DNA from: a virus
DNA length: 51,659 bases
Virus record (IMG/VR): IMGVR_UViG_3300046492_000146
Location: 1-51,659 of that record
Reading direction: 5' to 3' (one strand)
A program made the translations under genes and the position numbers. Below are positions 28,092 to 38,082 of the stretch, piece after piece; the stretch's first letter is position 1, and the number at the start of each line of letters is the position of its first letter. Below the pieces are notes generated by a model. It made no database searches. It saw nothing but the letters and a program-made list of their open reading frames with translations, and was not told where the DNA came from.

Positions 28092-29444
28092 CTACCTCGT
28101 CACAATCGCTGTTAGATACGTTGGGTCAAGGAACACTCCCGTATTCCCCGCATAGCCAACGCGGAAACCGTTGACGGTCATAGTGGCACTAGATGACGTG
28201 AATGTTCCGTCGTACAAGAACGCCGATCGGCCGTTGCCCGGGGGGGCTGCAAGAGCAACCGCATAGTTTGCATCTGATAGCGCAGTAGTGAAATTAACGG
28301 TGTAATCTCCAGTCCCGTTGTCGGTGATCGAGGAAACATTCTTGGAAGCGCGAATGGCAACAACCCCGGTCCCGTTGAAATTCACCCAAGCCTTAACGTC
28401 AGTGGGATCGGATTTCTGATATTGCGTCACGCGCCAGTTGCCGGAGCCGAGTGATACCGCACGTAGGCTATCACCGGCCGCCGTCAGGATGTTGCCGCCA
28501 GCATTTGGCAGGATCAGCGATGTCGCATTGTGGGTGAGCGTCAGGGCGCCGGAGAAGACGACATTCCTGACAGTGCCGGCGGCGACTGTGCCGAAGCTCG
28601 TGATCGTCGTCGTTCCAGTGATGGTGACATTCTGGCTTGTTGCGGCGCCGATATCGGCCGTCGCTGCGCTGGCGACATTGACAAATGGCTGCGTAAAGGC
28701 AGCCGCAAGCGACGTATTGGAAATCAGGCCGTCCGAATAGAACGCCGTTCCCGAGCAGACGATCGTCGTCGAGTAGCCGTTCGGGACGACAAGCGTCGTT
28801 GTGCCGTTGATCTGTTCCACCCCGTTGGGGTCGATCGTGACATCCGCCCCATCGGCAGTGACCTTGTAGGTCCAGCTAATTCCAAGTGTTGCTGCTGCGG
28901 TCAGTGATACCGTTGCGACGGCGGTGTATCGATGCCACGCATTCCTGTCGCCTGCGACGGCCGTGTAATTGCCGGTTTTGGTGACATAGGTCAGCGGGAT
29001 CACAGAGGCCGCAGATGCGGCGGCAGCAACGGCCGAAGCCGCGGCTGCGTTGGCGGCGTTGACCGCAGTTTGCACGCCCGCCGCGATGCCGAACGAAAGC
29101 GAAGTCACGCCGACGTTGATAGGGTTGTTGGTGTTGAGAGAGTAGACAAACCCGCCGCTGACGGTGCCGTCCGTGATGGCGACCTGCGTCCCCTTGACGA
29201 CATCGTTGGTCCGGTAGAAGTCTTTCGACCGGCGCCATTGACCGGTGTCGCAGATCCATATCCCGTTTTCAGATGCCGTCGTCTGGTTCTTCACCAGCAC
29301 CCGGTTGCCGGTGACAACAGCCACGGCATCGATCGTCTGTTGACCATAAAGAGCGATGTTCGCCGTGGTGGCTGCGCGGCATGGGCCTTTGATGGCGGCG
29401 GCCGACGACAGTCCGTCAACGCGGTCGATGGCGATAGATGTCAT
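28092..29444 (-). CDS. tail fibre protein (450 aa)
   Basis: The N-terminal 95 residues are a virion-binding module (ATTANIALYGQQTIDAVAVVTGNRVLVKNQT, ENGIWICDTGQWRRSKDF). An Ala-rich linker follows (NAANAAAASAVAAAASAAS), then repetitive beta sequence (TADIGAATSQNVTITGTTTITSFGTVAAG) and a C-terminal knob (YAVALAAPPGNGRSAFLYDG... NTGVFLDPTYLTAIVTR). It is the probable host receptor-binding protein. Confidence 0.85.
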   Translation of the reverse strand: MTSIAIDRVDGLSSAAAIKGPCRAATTANIALYGQQTIDAVAVVTGNRVLVKNQTTASENGIWICDTGQWRRSKDFYRTNDVVKGTQVAITDGTVSGGFVYSLNTNNPINVGVTSLSFGIAAGVQTAVNAANAAAASAVAAAASAASVIPLTYVTKTGNYTAVAGDRNAWHRYTAVATVSLTAAATLGISWTYKVTADGADVTIDPNGVEQINGTTTLVVPNGYSTTIVCSGTAFYSDGLISNTSLAAAFTQPFVNVASAATADIGAATSQNVTITGTTTITSFGTVAAGTVRNVVFSGALTLTHNATSLILPNAGGNILTAAGDSLRAVSLGSGNWRVTQYQKSDPTDVKAWVNFNGTGVVAIRASKNVSSITDNGTGDYTVNFTTALSDANYAVALAAPPGNGRSAFLYDGTFTSSSATMTVNGFRVGYAGNTGVFLDPTYLTAIVTR

Positions 29445-29533
29445 GGGAAATCCTCATGCGGAACCGTGCTACCGGGTCGGATGGCTTGCTTTATTCGTGC
29501 TTTTAGTGAAGATGCGGGCGGGCGGCTTAGGAG

Positions 29534-29821
29534 ATGCGATTGACGAAAGACGCTGCCAAATTCCTGCTTTTCATATCCATGATCTTCGGGTCCGCTCTTA
29601 TCGGCGGCCTTGCGATCGATCAGCGCTGGGCGAGAGGCCTTGAATTCCCGCTTGGGCTCGGATGGATTTTACTGGTTCTCATTTCAACCGGCTTCATTAT
29701 CGACGGGAAGGAAGGAGCGAAAGCCCTTCTCTCCCGCACGCTGCTGATGTGGATCCTGGCTGTTATTGGAGCGCTTCTGATAGCGTGGCTGGCAATAGCG
29801 GGCGCTGGCCATAGTCTTTGA
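29534..29821 (+). CDS. three-helix membrane protein on the opposite strand (95 aa)
   Basis: Three hydrophobic segments (FLLFISMIFGSALIGGLA, LGLGWILLVLISTGFII, LLMWILAVIGALLIAWLAIAG). TTAGGAG is too close to the ATG at 29534 but well spaced for a TTG at 29540, so the true start may be two codons later. It fills a 320-base gap between the tail fibre and internal virion gene, reads against both and overlaps the latter by 59 bases. Position and isolation suggest a moron, for example an exclusion membrane protein; no homology is known. Confidence 0.6.
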   Translation: MRLTKDAAKFLLFISMIFGSALIGGLAIDQRWARGLEFPLGLGWILLVLISTGFIIDGKEGAKALLSRTLLMWILAVIGALLIAWLAIAGAGHSL

Positions 29822-32800
29822 GGCGGTTCCGCTGCTGCCGATTGACATAGCCGGGGCTTGCCCAATTCCTCAGAGAGTTGATGAACAAGACATCCAGCGC
29901 CGGCCTGACATAGGCCAGATTGATGAACGGCGTGTTGTTCAGCGCCAGATTGAGGATATCCCCTGCCATCTGCGGCCGCTCTCCCTTTTCCAGCGCCGAT
30001 CGGGCTTTCAATGGCACATTGATGATATCGCTCATGGTTCCGATGAACGGGCCTGAGAACGTCTCAAGCGCGCCGGAGCCGAAGCGGTTCTGCTGGCCAA
30101 AGAGAAAGTCTCCGTAGATCCCGAGCGCCCCGCCCTGCGTCAACGCTGCCGTCAACACCTTTGGGTCAAGCGGATCGCGCGGCGGCCAGTTGCCCTTGAC
30201 CAGATCCTTCATCGTCATTGCCATATAACCGGCGACCGTGAGCCCACCGATCAGCGCGCCGAGATGCGGAGCATTATTCATGATGCGCTCATACTTGGAA
30301 GCGCCGCGCCCGCCGAACAGAGCGCGCCCAAGGATGCGCTGACTGAAGGCGATCGGGAATCCCTTGAACTGCATCACGAAGCGCGCAGCCTCGCCGGCAA
30401 AGGTTCCTGGCCGCGTACCAAGCGTTGATATCCGGCGCGATGCGGCGTCTGTCTCGACGATGGCATAGTTGGTTTCATCGGCCACGAAACGAAGCGCCTG
30501 CAGTTCCAGATCACGGCGGCCCTGCTCAAGGATTTCGGCTTTGCGCTCCGGCGTCTTGGCGGATGCAAGTCGGTTGGCGACCAAAGGCTCCACAGCAGCG
30601 TCAGGAAGGTCACGGATGGCGTCGGGCGTGATATAGGCGTTCCCGCCTGCCTCGCGCCTTGTCGCCTGCCGTAGCGCTTCCCATTGCCTTTCGCCGATGC
30701 CGTGAAGGCCGAGCACATGCGAATAGTTCGCCGGCAGATCCTTGAAGGCAGTCTCGGCGCGCATGCCCATTTCAGCGGCGACCGTGCGCCCGACGACAGA
30801 ACGGCCGACATCGGTCCACCAGTTCAGGCCGTTCCACTTGAAGAACGTCTCCGTCAACTTGCTCATCTTGCCAACCGGCCCGTCATTGGCGAGGCCATGC
30901 GAGAGAACATCGCCAATCAGGCTGTCGAATCCTTCGCCGAAGAGATAGGAGATTTCCGCCTGCTCTGCCTTCGGGCGCCCCTTCAGAATGCCGCTGATCT
31001 GCTTGACCATGCCATTGAAGAAGCCGGAGCCGCGGAACATCGCCGCCTGCGCAGCGCCGACAACGTCCGTCGGCATGGCCGTCAGCACTGCGCCGCCAAG
31101 CTTTGCCATGCTCTGGACTGCTCGAACATCGTTGGCGATCTTCGCAGCATTGACGTTGCCAGGCCGTGAGATGGCGCCAGACATGACATCGAAAGCCCCG
31201 CGCAATGGACCGGCATCGGCGTTCAGCTTCTGGATCTGCTTGACCTTGTCCTGCGGCGAGAGGTTCGGATCATCGCGAAGCTTGCGGCGCTCGCCCTCGA
31301 CGAGGCTGTTGAACATGACTTCCGGGTTCGGCCCGAACATATCCATCTGCGCGGCCATGTTCGCGGCGCGGCGCTGATGAGCCATGATGCCATAGATCGA
31401 ATTGCCATAGCCGAAGGCATCCCTATATGAGATAGCGCTTTCAGCATCCTTGAAATGCAGCACGCGGGTCTTGCCGAGCGACTTCGCCAGATTGGCCGGG
31501 TTGACGCGCCCTGCGGCTGGAATGGAATACTTGCTACCAACAGACAGATTGCTGGTGGCCTTTCTCGCCCCTATTTCACCGCTTTCGACCTTCTTAAAGA
31601 TGGACTCGAAATCGTACTCGGAAGAAAACAACCCCTCCTTCAGCTTCGTGTAGAACGAGATGATCTTCCGAAAAATTCCTGAGACCTTTGCACTTTCGGC
31701 GGCTGAATACTTATTGAAGATATCCGTGCCCGCGCCCCACGACCCGAAAGCTTCTGCGATTGCCTCTTCTGGATTTGACTTGTTGAAGTGACCCATCCAG
31801 TCGTTGGCCTTGGCGGCGCCTTCAAGCGTACCCCATTCATCCTTCGTGAAAACACCGAGCGCCTTCAGCGCGTGGATACTCTCATGCCTCGCCACCTGGG
31901 GGATAAGATCGGCGGCGTTGTCCAGATCAACAGCGATCTTGATAGCGACTCCAAGATTGCTGATTTCCGTTACACCAGCAACCTTCGCTCCGATGCGGTC
32001 AGTGACGTTATGAGCCGCGAATTGCTTCTCATCGATCTTGATTTCAGACGAATGGATGAGCGCATCACGGTTCTTGTTGCGTTGAGGAACGATCCTGTCG
32101 AGAAGCTCATTCAGATTCGCTACCGCATCATCTGGAAGTGCTGAAATAGCTTCGTCGAAGCTTCGGTACAGTTGAGCGTCTTCAGGGGCGACCCGACGGG
32201 CGTGGCCTACTCCCCGCTGGAATGCCGCCTTCTCGTCGCCTTTGAGTTTTGCCGCTGCGGCCTTGGTCGTTTTTTCGTCCGCGCTAGACCAAGCTAGGTT
32301 GAAACCCTCATCGTACTTCTCAATCTCAGCTTGGCTCGGTTCCTCCAGATCGATCCACTCCGCACGATCGGACGCTGGATGATCGAAGAAGCGCTCGCTC
32401 GATGGCGAGTTTACGAAGCTGTAAAGTCGCTGCGTTGCGCGGCTTGCTCTTGTGCTAGCTGGGACGCCTGTGACGATCGTGTCGTAGATCTCGCCAAGGA
32501 TATTGCGGACCTCGTCGGCCGATGCGGCATCCGGGAAGGTGCGGTTGAGATCGAGCAGCGGCGCAATGCCGTCGACCCACGACCCCTTGCCTGCCTGCAT
32601 CATCTTCATGTCGTCATGGACCTGAGCGCCGGCCCAGCCGTCGAGCTTGCCGATCGATGCGCCCAAGCGGTTCAGGTCGGTGCGGCTTGCTTCGACATGC
32701 TTGGCGAAGACATCAGCCAGATATTTCGCATCCTCGTTGCCGGTCACTCCCGGCTTGCCGCCTTCGCGCAACTCGCCCATCTCCCGGAAGACGTCATCGG

Positions 32801-33284
32801 AGAGACGCTTGTCGGAGAGGACATTGACAAGATGCGGCCGATCCTTCTGGATCTCAGCCATCATGCCGCCGACATAGCGGGCCTCATAACCGAGACGGCG
32901 TGCCGATACCGAGTCGCGCGCCCCGGCAATGCCCTGCTGCGAGCCTTCCATGACGGCAAGGATGGAATCCCGCGGCGACAGGCCGGCCTTCTTGAAGGCT
33001 TCGATAGTCTGCTCAAGCCGGTCGCGAGCAAGGATGTTCAATGCGGCATGCTTCTTCTGCAGGGCAGCGGCAATCCTTGTGCGTTCCGCCGTCTGCTCGG
33101 CAATGCTCTTCATGCGATCGGCGACATTGTCGGTGACGCCAGCGGCCTTGAGACGGGCTTTCTCGTCCTGGGCGGCACGGAAGGCGCTCGCAAGGTCACG
33201 CTCGCTCAGTTCGGCGCCGGCAGCCTTGGCGGCATTGGCCGCGGCTGCATAGCAGGAGGAGCGGACGAAGTCGTTATCGGCCAT
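29763..33284 (-). CDS. large internal virion protein with metallopeptidase-like insert (1173 aa)
   Basis: Residues 1-300 and 600-1173 are a helical ejection-type protein typical of T7-like podoviruses (MMAEIQKDRPHLVNVLSDKRLSDD, then AAEMGMRAETAFKDLPANYSHVL, KVLTAALTQGGALG). A segment of about 310-600 reads differently: HESIHALKALG at 467-477 is a HExxH zinc site, followed by NPEEAIAEAFGSW (505-517), which supplies the third acidic ligand. It looks like a zincin domain inserted into the virion protein. The protein probably enters the cell with the DNA. Metallopeptidase activity is inferred. Confidence 0.8.
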   Translation of the reverse strand: MADNDFVRSSCYAAAANAAKAAGAELSERDLASAFRAAQDEKARLKAAGVTDNVADRMKSIAEQTAERTRIAAALQKKHAALNILARDRLEQTIEAFKKAGLSPRDSILAVMEGSQQGIAGARDSVSARRLGYEARYVGGMMAEIQKDRPHLVNVLSDKRLSDDVFREMGELREGGKPGVTGNEDAKYLADVFAKHVEASRTDLNRLGASIGKLDGWAGAQVHDDMKMMQAGKGSWVDGIAPLLDLNRTFPDAASADEVRNILGEIYDTIVTGVPASTRASRATQRLYSFVNSPSSERFFDHPASDRAEWIDLEEPSQAEIEKYDEGFNLAWSSADEKTTKAAAAKLKGDEKAAFQRGVGHARRVAPEDAQLYRSFDEAISALPDDAVANLNELLDRIVPQRNKNRDALIHSSEIKIDEKQFAAHNVTDRIGAKVAGVTEISNLGVAIKIAVDLDNAADLIPQVARHESIHALKALGVFTKDEWGTLEGAAKANDWMGHFNKSNPEEAIAEAFGSWGAGTDIFNKYSAAESAKVSGIFRKIISFYTKLKEGLFSSEYDFESIFKKVESGEIGARKATSNLSVGSKYSIPAAGRVNPANLAKSLGKTRVLHFKDAESAISYRDAFGYGNSIYGIMAHQRRAANMAAQMDMFGPNPEVMFNSLVEGERRKLRDDPNLSPQDKVKQIQKLNADAGPLRGAFDVMSGAISRPGNVNAAKIANDVRAVQSMAKLGGAVLTAMPTDVVGAAQAAMFRGSGFFNGMVKQISGILKGRPKAEQAEISYLFGEGFDSLIGDVLSHGLANDGPVGKMSKLTETFFKWNGLNWWTDVGRSVVGRTVAAEMGMRAETAFKDLPANYSHVLGLHGIGERQWEALRQATRREAGGNAYITPDAIRDLPDAAVEPLVANRLASAKTPERKAEILEQGRRDLELQALRFVADETNYAIVETDAASRRISTLGTRPGTFAGEAARFVMQFKGFPIAFSQRILGRALFGGRGASKYERIMNNAPHLGALIGGLTVAGYMAMTMKDLVKGNWPPRDPLDPKVLTAALTQGGALGIYGDFLFGQQNRFGSGALETFSGPFIGTMSDIINVPLKARSALEKGERPQMAGDILNLALNNTPFINLAYVRPALDVLFINSLRNWASPGYVNRQQRNRLKDYGQRPLLPATLSEALQ

Positions 33285-35032
33285 CAGATTACGCAGCTCG
33301 CAAATGATTTGAGCGCTTCGCCATAGGCGTTCGCCGTTTTAATGGTTTCGTCGGCATCATCGAGCGCAGCCAGGTCGTCTTCAGTCAACCTGCCTTCGGT
33401 GCGAAGCTGCTCGATGTCGGCAAGCTCCGGGAAGTCGCCCGTTTCCGGGTTGACGCGATACTGTTCAGCGAGTGCTTTCGTGCCTTCCGGCTTGCCGACG
33501 CGCTTGACGGCCTCGATGACGGATGGAGAGACAGGCTCAACCGGGGCGCTGGTATCGACGCTTGCCCTCTGCTGACCCGCTGAGAGGCGTTGCGGCATTG
33601 CGGGTTCAGCGATAGCGGCAACGCCATCTTGCGCGTCTGCGGCTCTCTGTGTGGCTGGCTCAGCAAAGCGGTTCTGCCAGTACTGGTCACGCGCCGTCGC
33701 GAAAAGCTGATCGGTCTTCTGCTTCAATTGCGCACGTTCGGCGGCGACCGGCTCCTGAACGGTGCGGCGCTGGGCAAGCTGCTCGTCGATCGCTTCGATT
33801 GCCTGGACCTTGGCGTCGTCGATTGTCGCCAGGTGGTCGCGCAGTTCCTGCCTTGCGGCATCGCGGCGCGTGGTGGCGAGTGCCTTTTCCTTGTCGTTCG
33901 GCGCGGCGGCGATAGCCTCCTCGGCCTTCTGCAGCCGGCTCGCCAATTCGTCGGCCTGGATCATGGCGGCGCGCGTCGGGCCGTAGGTCTTGTTGTCGAG
34001 CGTCTGGCTTTGCAGCCTGCGGATCTCGGCCTCATTGATATCGAAGGTCCGGTTCAAAGTCTCGAGACGCTGATGTGCTTCCGGGTCTGCCTCGCGGGCC
34101 ATGCGGGCGATCACCACCTTCGGCAGATCCTGATCGGCGGCCTTGGCGACGAACTCAGTGCTTGCCGGGGATAGATTGACCTCGCTGTCTCGGATCATGC
34201 CGTCCAAAGCATCGTTCAGCGAGACGCGCGATGCCTGAACATTGTCGAGCGTGGCAAGCTTTGTCTCTGCTTCGGTGCGCAGTTCAGCCGGGGTCGACCG
34301 ACCGAAGCGGCCATGAAGCGCCCCGAAAGCCCCGCCGATAAGCGCGGCCATGGCAATCTGTGAGACGGTCGACTGCCATGAGACATCATCGCCAAGCTGT
34401 CCACGCGGCCCTGCTGTGGCTACGCCGGCAAGCGCCGTGTTTGCAGCCGCATCGAGAGATGCCGTCAAGGCCGTACCGGCAACGCGTCCGAAGCGAGCAA
34501 CGTTAGCCGATTGAACGGCCTCCCCTGCTATGGGGATGTAGTTGATCGGATCGACGGCCTGACCTGCCAGATTGCCGAAGAATGCCGTTACGGGGCGCCG
34601 TTGACCGTAGAAAGCCCTGACCTGCTTGATGTCATCCTGCTCGGCAAGGGCAGCCGCACGCTCCTCAGTCATCCCCTGCTGCCAAGGGATATCTTTGCGG
34701 AACGATGGAGACAGCTTGTATTGGTCTTCCGTGATCGGCGGAGCGCCATCATAGACCGTACCAGCGATACGCCGCACAATCGTCTCGGGCGCAATCGTCC
34801 GGTTGACGGCTGAGAGCGTATCGATGATCGGGTTCCCCGTTTCAGGCGGGGCTGCTTCCGGAACAGACAGACTACGAATGGCCGTCCCGAGGCCAAAGCT
34901 TTCCAGCACCCCACCCTTGGCCTGATCCCAGAATGTCGAGCCAAGCGACATCGGCTGATCGAGCGCCGACGTGACCAGATCGCCATCTGTCATGGCCTGA
35001 CCGGTTGGGTTCTGAATGAAGCTGAATGTCAT
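33284..35032 (-). CDS. internal virion protein (582 aa)
   Basis: Residues 1-230 have amphipathic stretches and a possible membrane-active region (ALTASLDAAANTALAGVATAG, TVSQIAMAALIGGAFGALHGRFG). After that comes a long alpha-helical region rich in charged residues (NEAEIRRLQSQTL, LASRLQKAEEAIAAAPNDKEKALATTRR, TIDDAKVQAIEAIDEQLAQR). Placement between two other ejection proteins supports a core protein role in forming the DNA-translocation channel. Confidence 0.75.
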   Translation of the reverse strand: MTFSFIQNPTGQAMTDGDLVTSALDQPMSLGSTFWDQAKGGVLESFGLGTAIRSLSVPEAAPPETGNPIIDTLSAVNRTIAPETIVRRIAGTVYDGAPPITEDQYKLSPSFRKDIPWQQGMTEERAAALAEQDDIKQVRAFYGQRRPVTAFFGNLAGQAVDPINYIPIAGEAVQSANVARFGRVAGTALTASLDAAANTALAGVATAGPRGQLGDDVSWQSTVSQIAMAALIGGAFGALHGRFGRSTPAELRTEAETKLATLDNVQASRVSLNDALDGMIRDSEVNLSPASTEFVAKAADQDLPKVVIARMAREADPEAHQRLETLNRTFDINEAEIRRLQSQTLDNKTYGPTRAAMIQADELASRLQKAEEAIAAAPNDKEKALATTRRDAARQELRDHLATIDDAKVQAIEAIDEQLAQRRTVQEPVAAERAQLKQKTDQLFATARDQYWQNRFAEPATQRAADAQDGVAAIAEPAMPQRLSAGQQRASVDTSAPVEPVSPSVIEAVKRVGKPEGTKALAEQYRVNPETGDFPELADIEQLRTEGRLTEDDLAALDDADETIKTANAYGEALKSFASCVI

Positions 35033-37968
35033 CAGAACCCGCCCCCGCCGCCATTATCAGTCGATGTAGGTGGAGAGATCACCGAGTCTGGCTCCGTCAC
35101 TGAGTTGCCTTGAAGCCACTGCTGCGCCGCCGGAGCAATGTCCTTCTTGACAGGCTTGCCTTCCAAATAGCGTTTCCCGGTCGGCGAAACCTCGGTATTT
35201 GATTGGCCGCTCAGATAATTCTGGCTGGCCTCGTTCGACTGCGGCTGTGGCCGGTTGGCGCCCATGTCGAGGATCGCCTGAAGCGGCAGGGAAAGCGGCG
35301 TGACGCCATCGGCGCCCGGAACGAACTGGCCGGTATAGGGATCACGCAGCCCGACGCCATCGCCGGTGACCACATAGACCCCGTTTTCAAGGATGTCATC
35401 GACGCGGTTCTGTGTCGTGGTGTCGAGGATCGCCTTGGTGCTCGCCCGAGCCGGATCATAATATTTCGCCTGAGCATCATGCAGTGCTGTGGCGTATGCA
35501 TCCGCCGCGCCGGCGTCGGCAAAAACGCCGAGGTTCTGGCCGGTCTGGTGATAGAGATCGATCGCCTCATCGTCAGTCATGATCTTGCCATCGGGCGAGA
35601 CAGTCGGGACTAGAATTTCCTTGCCATCCTCATTGAACGACATCGAGCGAACTGTGCTGATTGAGCCATCCTCATTCTTGACGACGGGCCTTGCGGCAAG
35701 ATCGATGTTGCCGGGTGTCACCATTCCTTTGAAATTTCCGCTTGGAGCCGGGGAAACGTCGCGCCCGACGATCTTGTCACGCTGCATGTCGAGCGCGGCT
35801 TTGAACGATGTCTTTGCCGCCTCCAGCCCGGTCGTCAGCGTGGCTTCGTCCGTGTCGCTCGGAACCGGCAGGTTTGCATGGACAGACCAAGCGCCGTCAT
35901 ACACCTTCTTGTCGCCGAACAGATCCTTGGATGCGCCGGAAACAGCGGCTTCGAGATCCTGCCCTTGGGAAATGCGGAGTTGAACGGCCTTCTTCATCAG
36001 TTCGCCACCGCGCTGCGCCCGCTCAAGGCTTGATGCATCGCCATAACCGACACCATAGGTGGCATCACCGATCGAGCCCGGAGCCCAAACCTGGGAGTAT
36101 AGCGTGTTGTCGATGTCTGCCGGTTTGACGTCGCCCGACTTTGGAAGCTTCGAAGCATCGCTAAGAGCCGCCTGCATCAGCCGCTTGGCTGCGCCGGTAT
36201 CGCCGCGGGCCGCTGCTTCAACCGCGCCTTCGGTCATGGCCGGCAATCCGGCGTCGACCATCTGCTTGAATACGGCCTGGCGCTGCGTCGGGTCTGCGGT
36301 CGAAAACACCAGCGAGTTGACCGCGCCGAGGCGCTGATCATCAGTGGCATCCGGGTTCTTGAACGCAGCAACGGCCGAGTCCGCAACCTGCTTCGGCAGG
36401 AGCGTCATGTTCTTGATGCCGAGTTGCTGCTGAGCCTGAGCCGTGACATTCATCGCCGCCTGGTAATTGCCGGTCGTGGCCGCATCGCTCCAAGCCCTTG
36501 CGACATTCGGAAACGCCTGCTGGGTATAGGTGGCCGGATCTGCCTTGCGCGCCGCCAGCGTGCTCTCTGCGGCCTTCGACAGCATGTCATAGCGCGCCGT
36601 CTCAATCGCTGCGTCATTGCCGCTTGAGACCGGCTTTGCCTCGCTCACCGCCGACTGAATATCGTCTGCCGACATGGTGCGGAAGTTATAGGCCTGATGG
36701 CTGACATCGAGAGCGGCCGTGAACTTGTCATAGCGTTCATTGCCATCCTGAGCGCCATAGGCGTCCATGAACTCTGTGCGGGACGGAGTTGGCCCGTCAT
36801 AGGTTCCGGTGTTCTGGATAGCGGCTGGCGCGTTCTGCGTGACCGTCTCGATATTGCCGCGCTGCTCAACCGCAATCTCGCGGCGGCGCGTGTCTGCCTG
36901 GTTATAGACGACCTGCTGCTCTTCGGGCGAAAGGTTCTTGAAATAGGCCGGCGTCGTTACCGGGCCAGCTTCGAGCTTGGTATTGAAGCGATTGTCGTCC
37001 AGGCTCTTCAGCCCTTCCCATGTCGAGGACAACGCCTTGCGCACGCCGGCAATGGTGTTCGGGTCTTTGGAGCGAAGGTCAGAGAGCAGATCCCGACCGG
37101 TATTGGCCTTGTAATCGGCCTGGGCAAGCCACCAGCCTGCTTTATCCTGTGAGCCCGGAGAGAAGTCCGGCACACCAGTTGCCGCCTTGGCGCGATCCCA
37201 TGTCCCTTCGACAAACTGATAGCGGCCGGCGGCTGTGGCCGTCCCTCCCTTGCCGACGCGGCGCGGGTGGTCTGCATAATCGGAGAACTTCTCTCCGCCG
37301 TTCATCGTGTTGTAGTCGGGGCTTTCGGTGCTGGCGATGGTATCGAGCAGCGCCGCACCCTCAGGAGGGATACCGGAATCGGCAGCGCTGTGGCGAACAA
37401 ATGCCTTCGGGTCTATGTCTGCCGCGAGTTTCGCCCGGTTGAAGTCGGCATTCTTGATATACTGATCGCGCCGCGCCGCCGCCTCGTTCGGGGTGAGCAA
37501 ACCGCTCTGCTCGCCGGTCGCAATCGCGCCGTCGATGTCGGCGCGGGCCTTTGCCTTGGCTTCCTCGGATGTGTTCGGGTCGACATAGATGCGGCGGTTG
37601 GTCTCCAGCGCGTCGTCAAAGGCGTTCGTCTCTGCCTGCTTGCCAAGCGTGCGGGCCTTGTCGCCGATCGCATCGTTGACGCGCAGTGCATCGGTCTGAG
37701 CGCCGATTTTCCAGCGCTCCCGCATTGCCGGATCACGGATGAGGTCGGCCGCCTTGGTGACGATATCACCGGTCTGCTTTGGCGCGCGCTGCCCGAACGT
37801 CGAATAGTCGCCATCGTTCGAGAAAGCGTTTTCGGTATCGATGAAGCCTTTCGCCTTGGCTGCTTCGGCGCGCGCCAGGTCGACCGTGTTTGTCTTCCGG
37901 CGATAGTCCTGAGCGATTTCGCCTAGAGAGCCGCCAAGATTGACAAGGCCAGCCCCTGCCGCCTGCAT
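35032..37968 (-). CDS. internal virion protein with lambda-R-like muramidase domain (978 aa)
   Basis: Residues about 200-325 match the lambda R (GH104) lytic transglycosylase: LLDTIASTESPDYN with putative catalytic Glu215, GGEKFSDYADHPRR, TAAGRYQFVEGTWDRA, DFSPGSQDKAGWWLA. The rest is long helical sequence. The enzyme would open peptidoglycan during DNA entry. The ATG at 37968 has no ribosome-binding site. The frame stays open upstream to an ACG at 38073 preceded by GGGAGG at 38076-38082, so the true start may be there (see findings). Confidence 0.85.
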   Translation of the reverse strand: MQAAGAGLVNLGGSLGEIAQDYRRKTNTVDLARAEAAKAKGFIDTENAFSNDGDYSTFGQRAPKQTGDIVTKAADLIRDPAMRERWKIGAQTDALRVNDAIGDKARTLGKQAETNAFDDALETNRRIYVDPNTSEEAKAKARADIDGAIATGEQSGLLTPNEAAARRDQYIKNADFNRAKLAADIDPKAFVRHSAADSGIPPEGAALLDTIASTESPDYNTMNGGEKFSDYADHPRRVGKGGTATAAGRYQFVEGTWDRAKAATGVPDFSPGSQDKAGWWLAQADYKANTGRDLLSDLRSKDPNTIAGVRKALSSTWEGLKSLDDNRFNTKLEAGPVTTPAYFKNLSPEEQQVVYNQADTRRREIAVEQRGNIETVTQNAPAAIQNTGTYDGPTPSRTEFMDAYGAQDGNERYDKFTAALDVSHQAYNFRTMSADDIQSAVSEAKPVSSGNDAAIETARYDMLSKAAESTLAARKADPATYTQQAFPNVARAWSDAATTGNYQAAMNVTAQAQQQLGIKNMTLLPKQVADSAVAAFKNPDATDDQRLGAVNSLVFSTADPTQRQAVFKQMVDAGLPAMTEGAVEAAARGDTGAAKRLMQAALSDASKLPKSGDVKPADIDNTLYSQVWAPGSIGDATYGVGYGDASSLERAQRGGELMKKAVQLRISQGQDLEAAVSGASKDLFGDKKVYDGAWSVHANLPVPSDTDEATLTTGLEAAKTSFKAALDMQRDKIVGRDVSPAPSGNFKGMVTPGNIDLAARPVVKNEDGSISTVRSMSFNEDGKEILVPTVSPDGKIMTDDEAIDLYHQTGQNLGVFADAGAADAYATALHDAQAKYYDPARASTKAILDTTTQNRVDDILENGVYVVTGDGVGLRDPYTGQFVPGADGVTPLSLPLQAILDMGANRPQPQSNEASQNYLSGQSNTEVSPTGKRYLEGKPVKKDIAPAAQQWLQGNSVTEPDSVISPPTSTDNGGGGGF

Positions 37969-38082
37969 GCCACGGCCGATCGCCGACGTATCATATTCGG
38001 CAAGCTGACGCCCTGAGCGGCCGGATGGCTGCTGAGACAGCGAGAACTTGGTGGGAAGAATAGCGATTGTCGTAACCCTCCC

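Noticed and set aside
32331-33326. Plus-strand frame of 331 codons
   Set aside because: Shadow of the 1173-aa internal virion protein gene, with no recognisable protein features.
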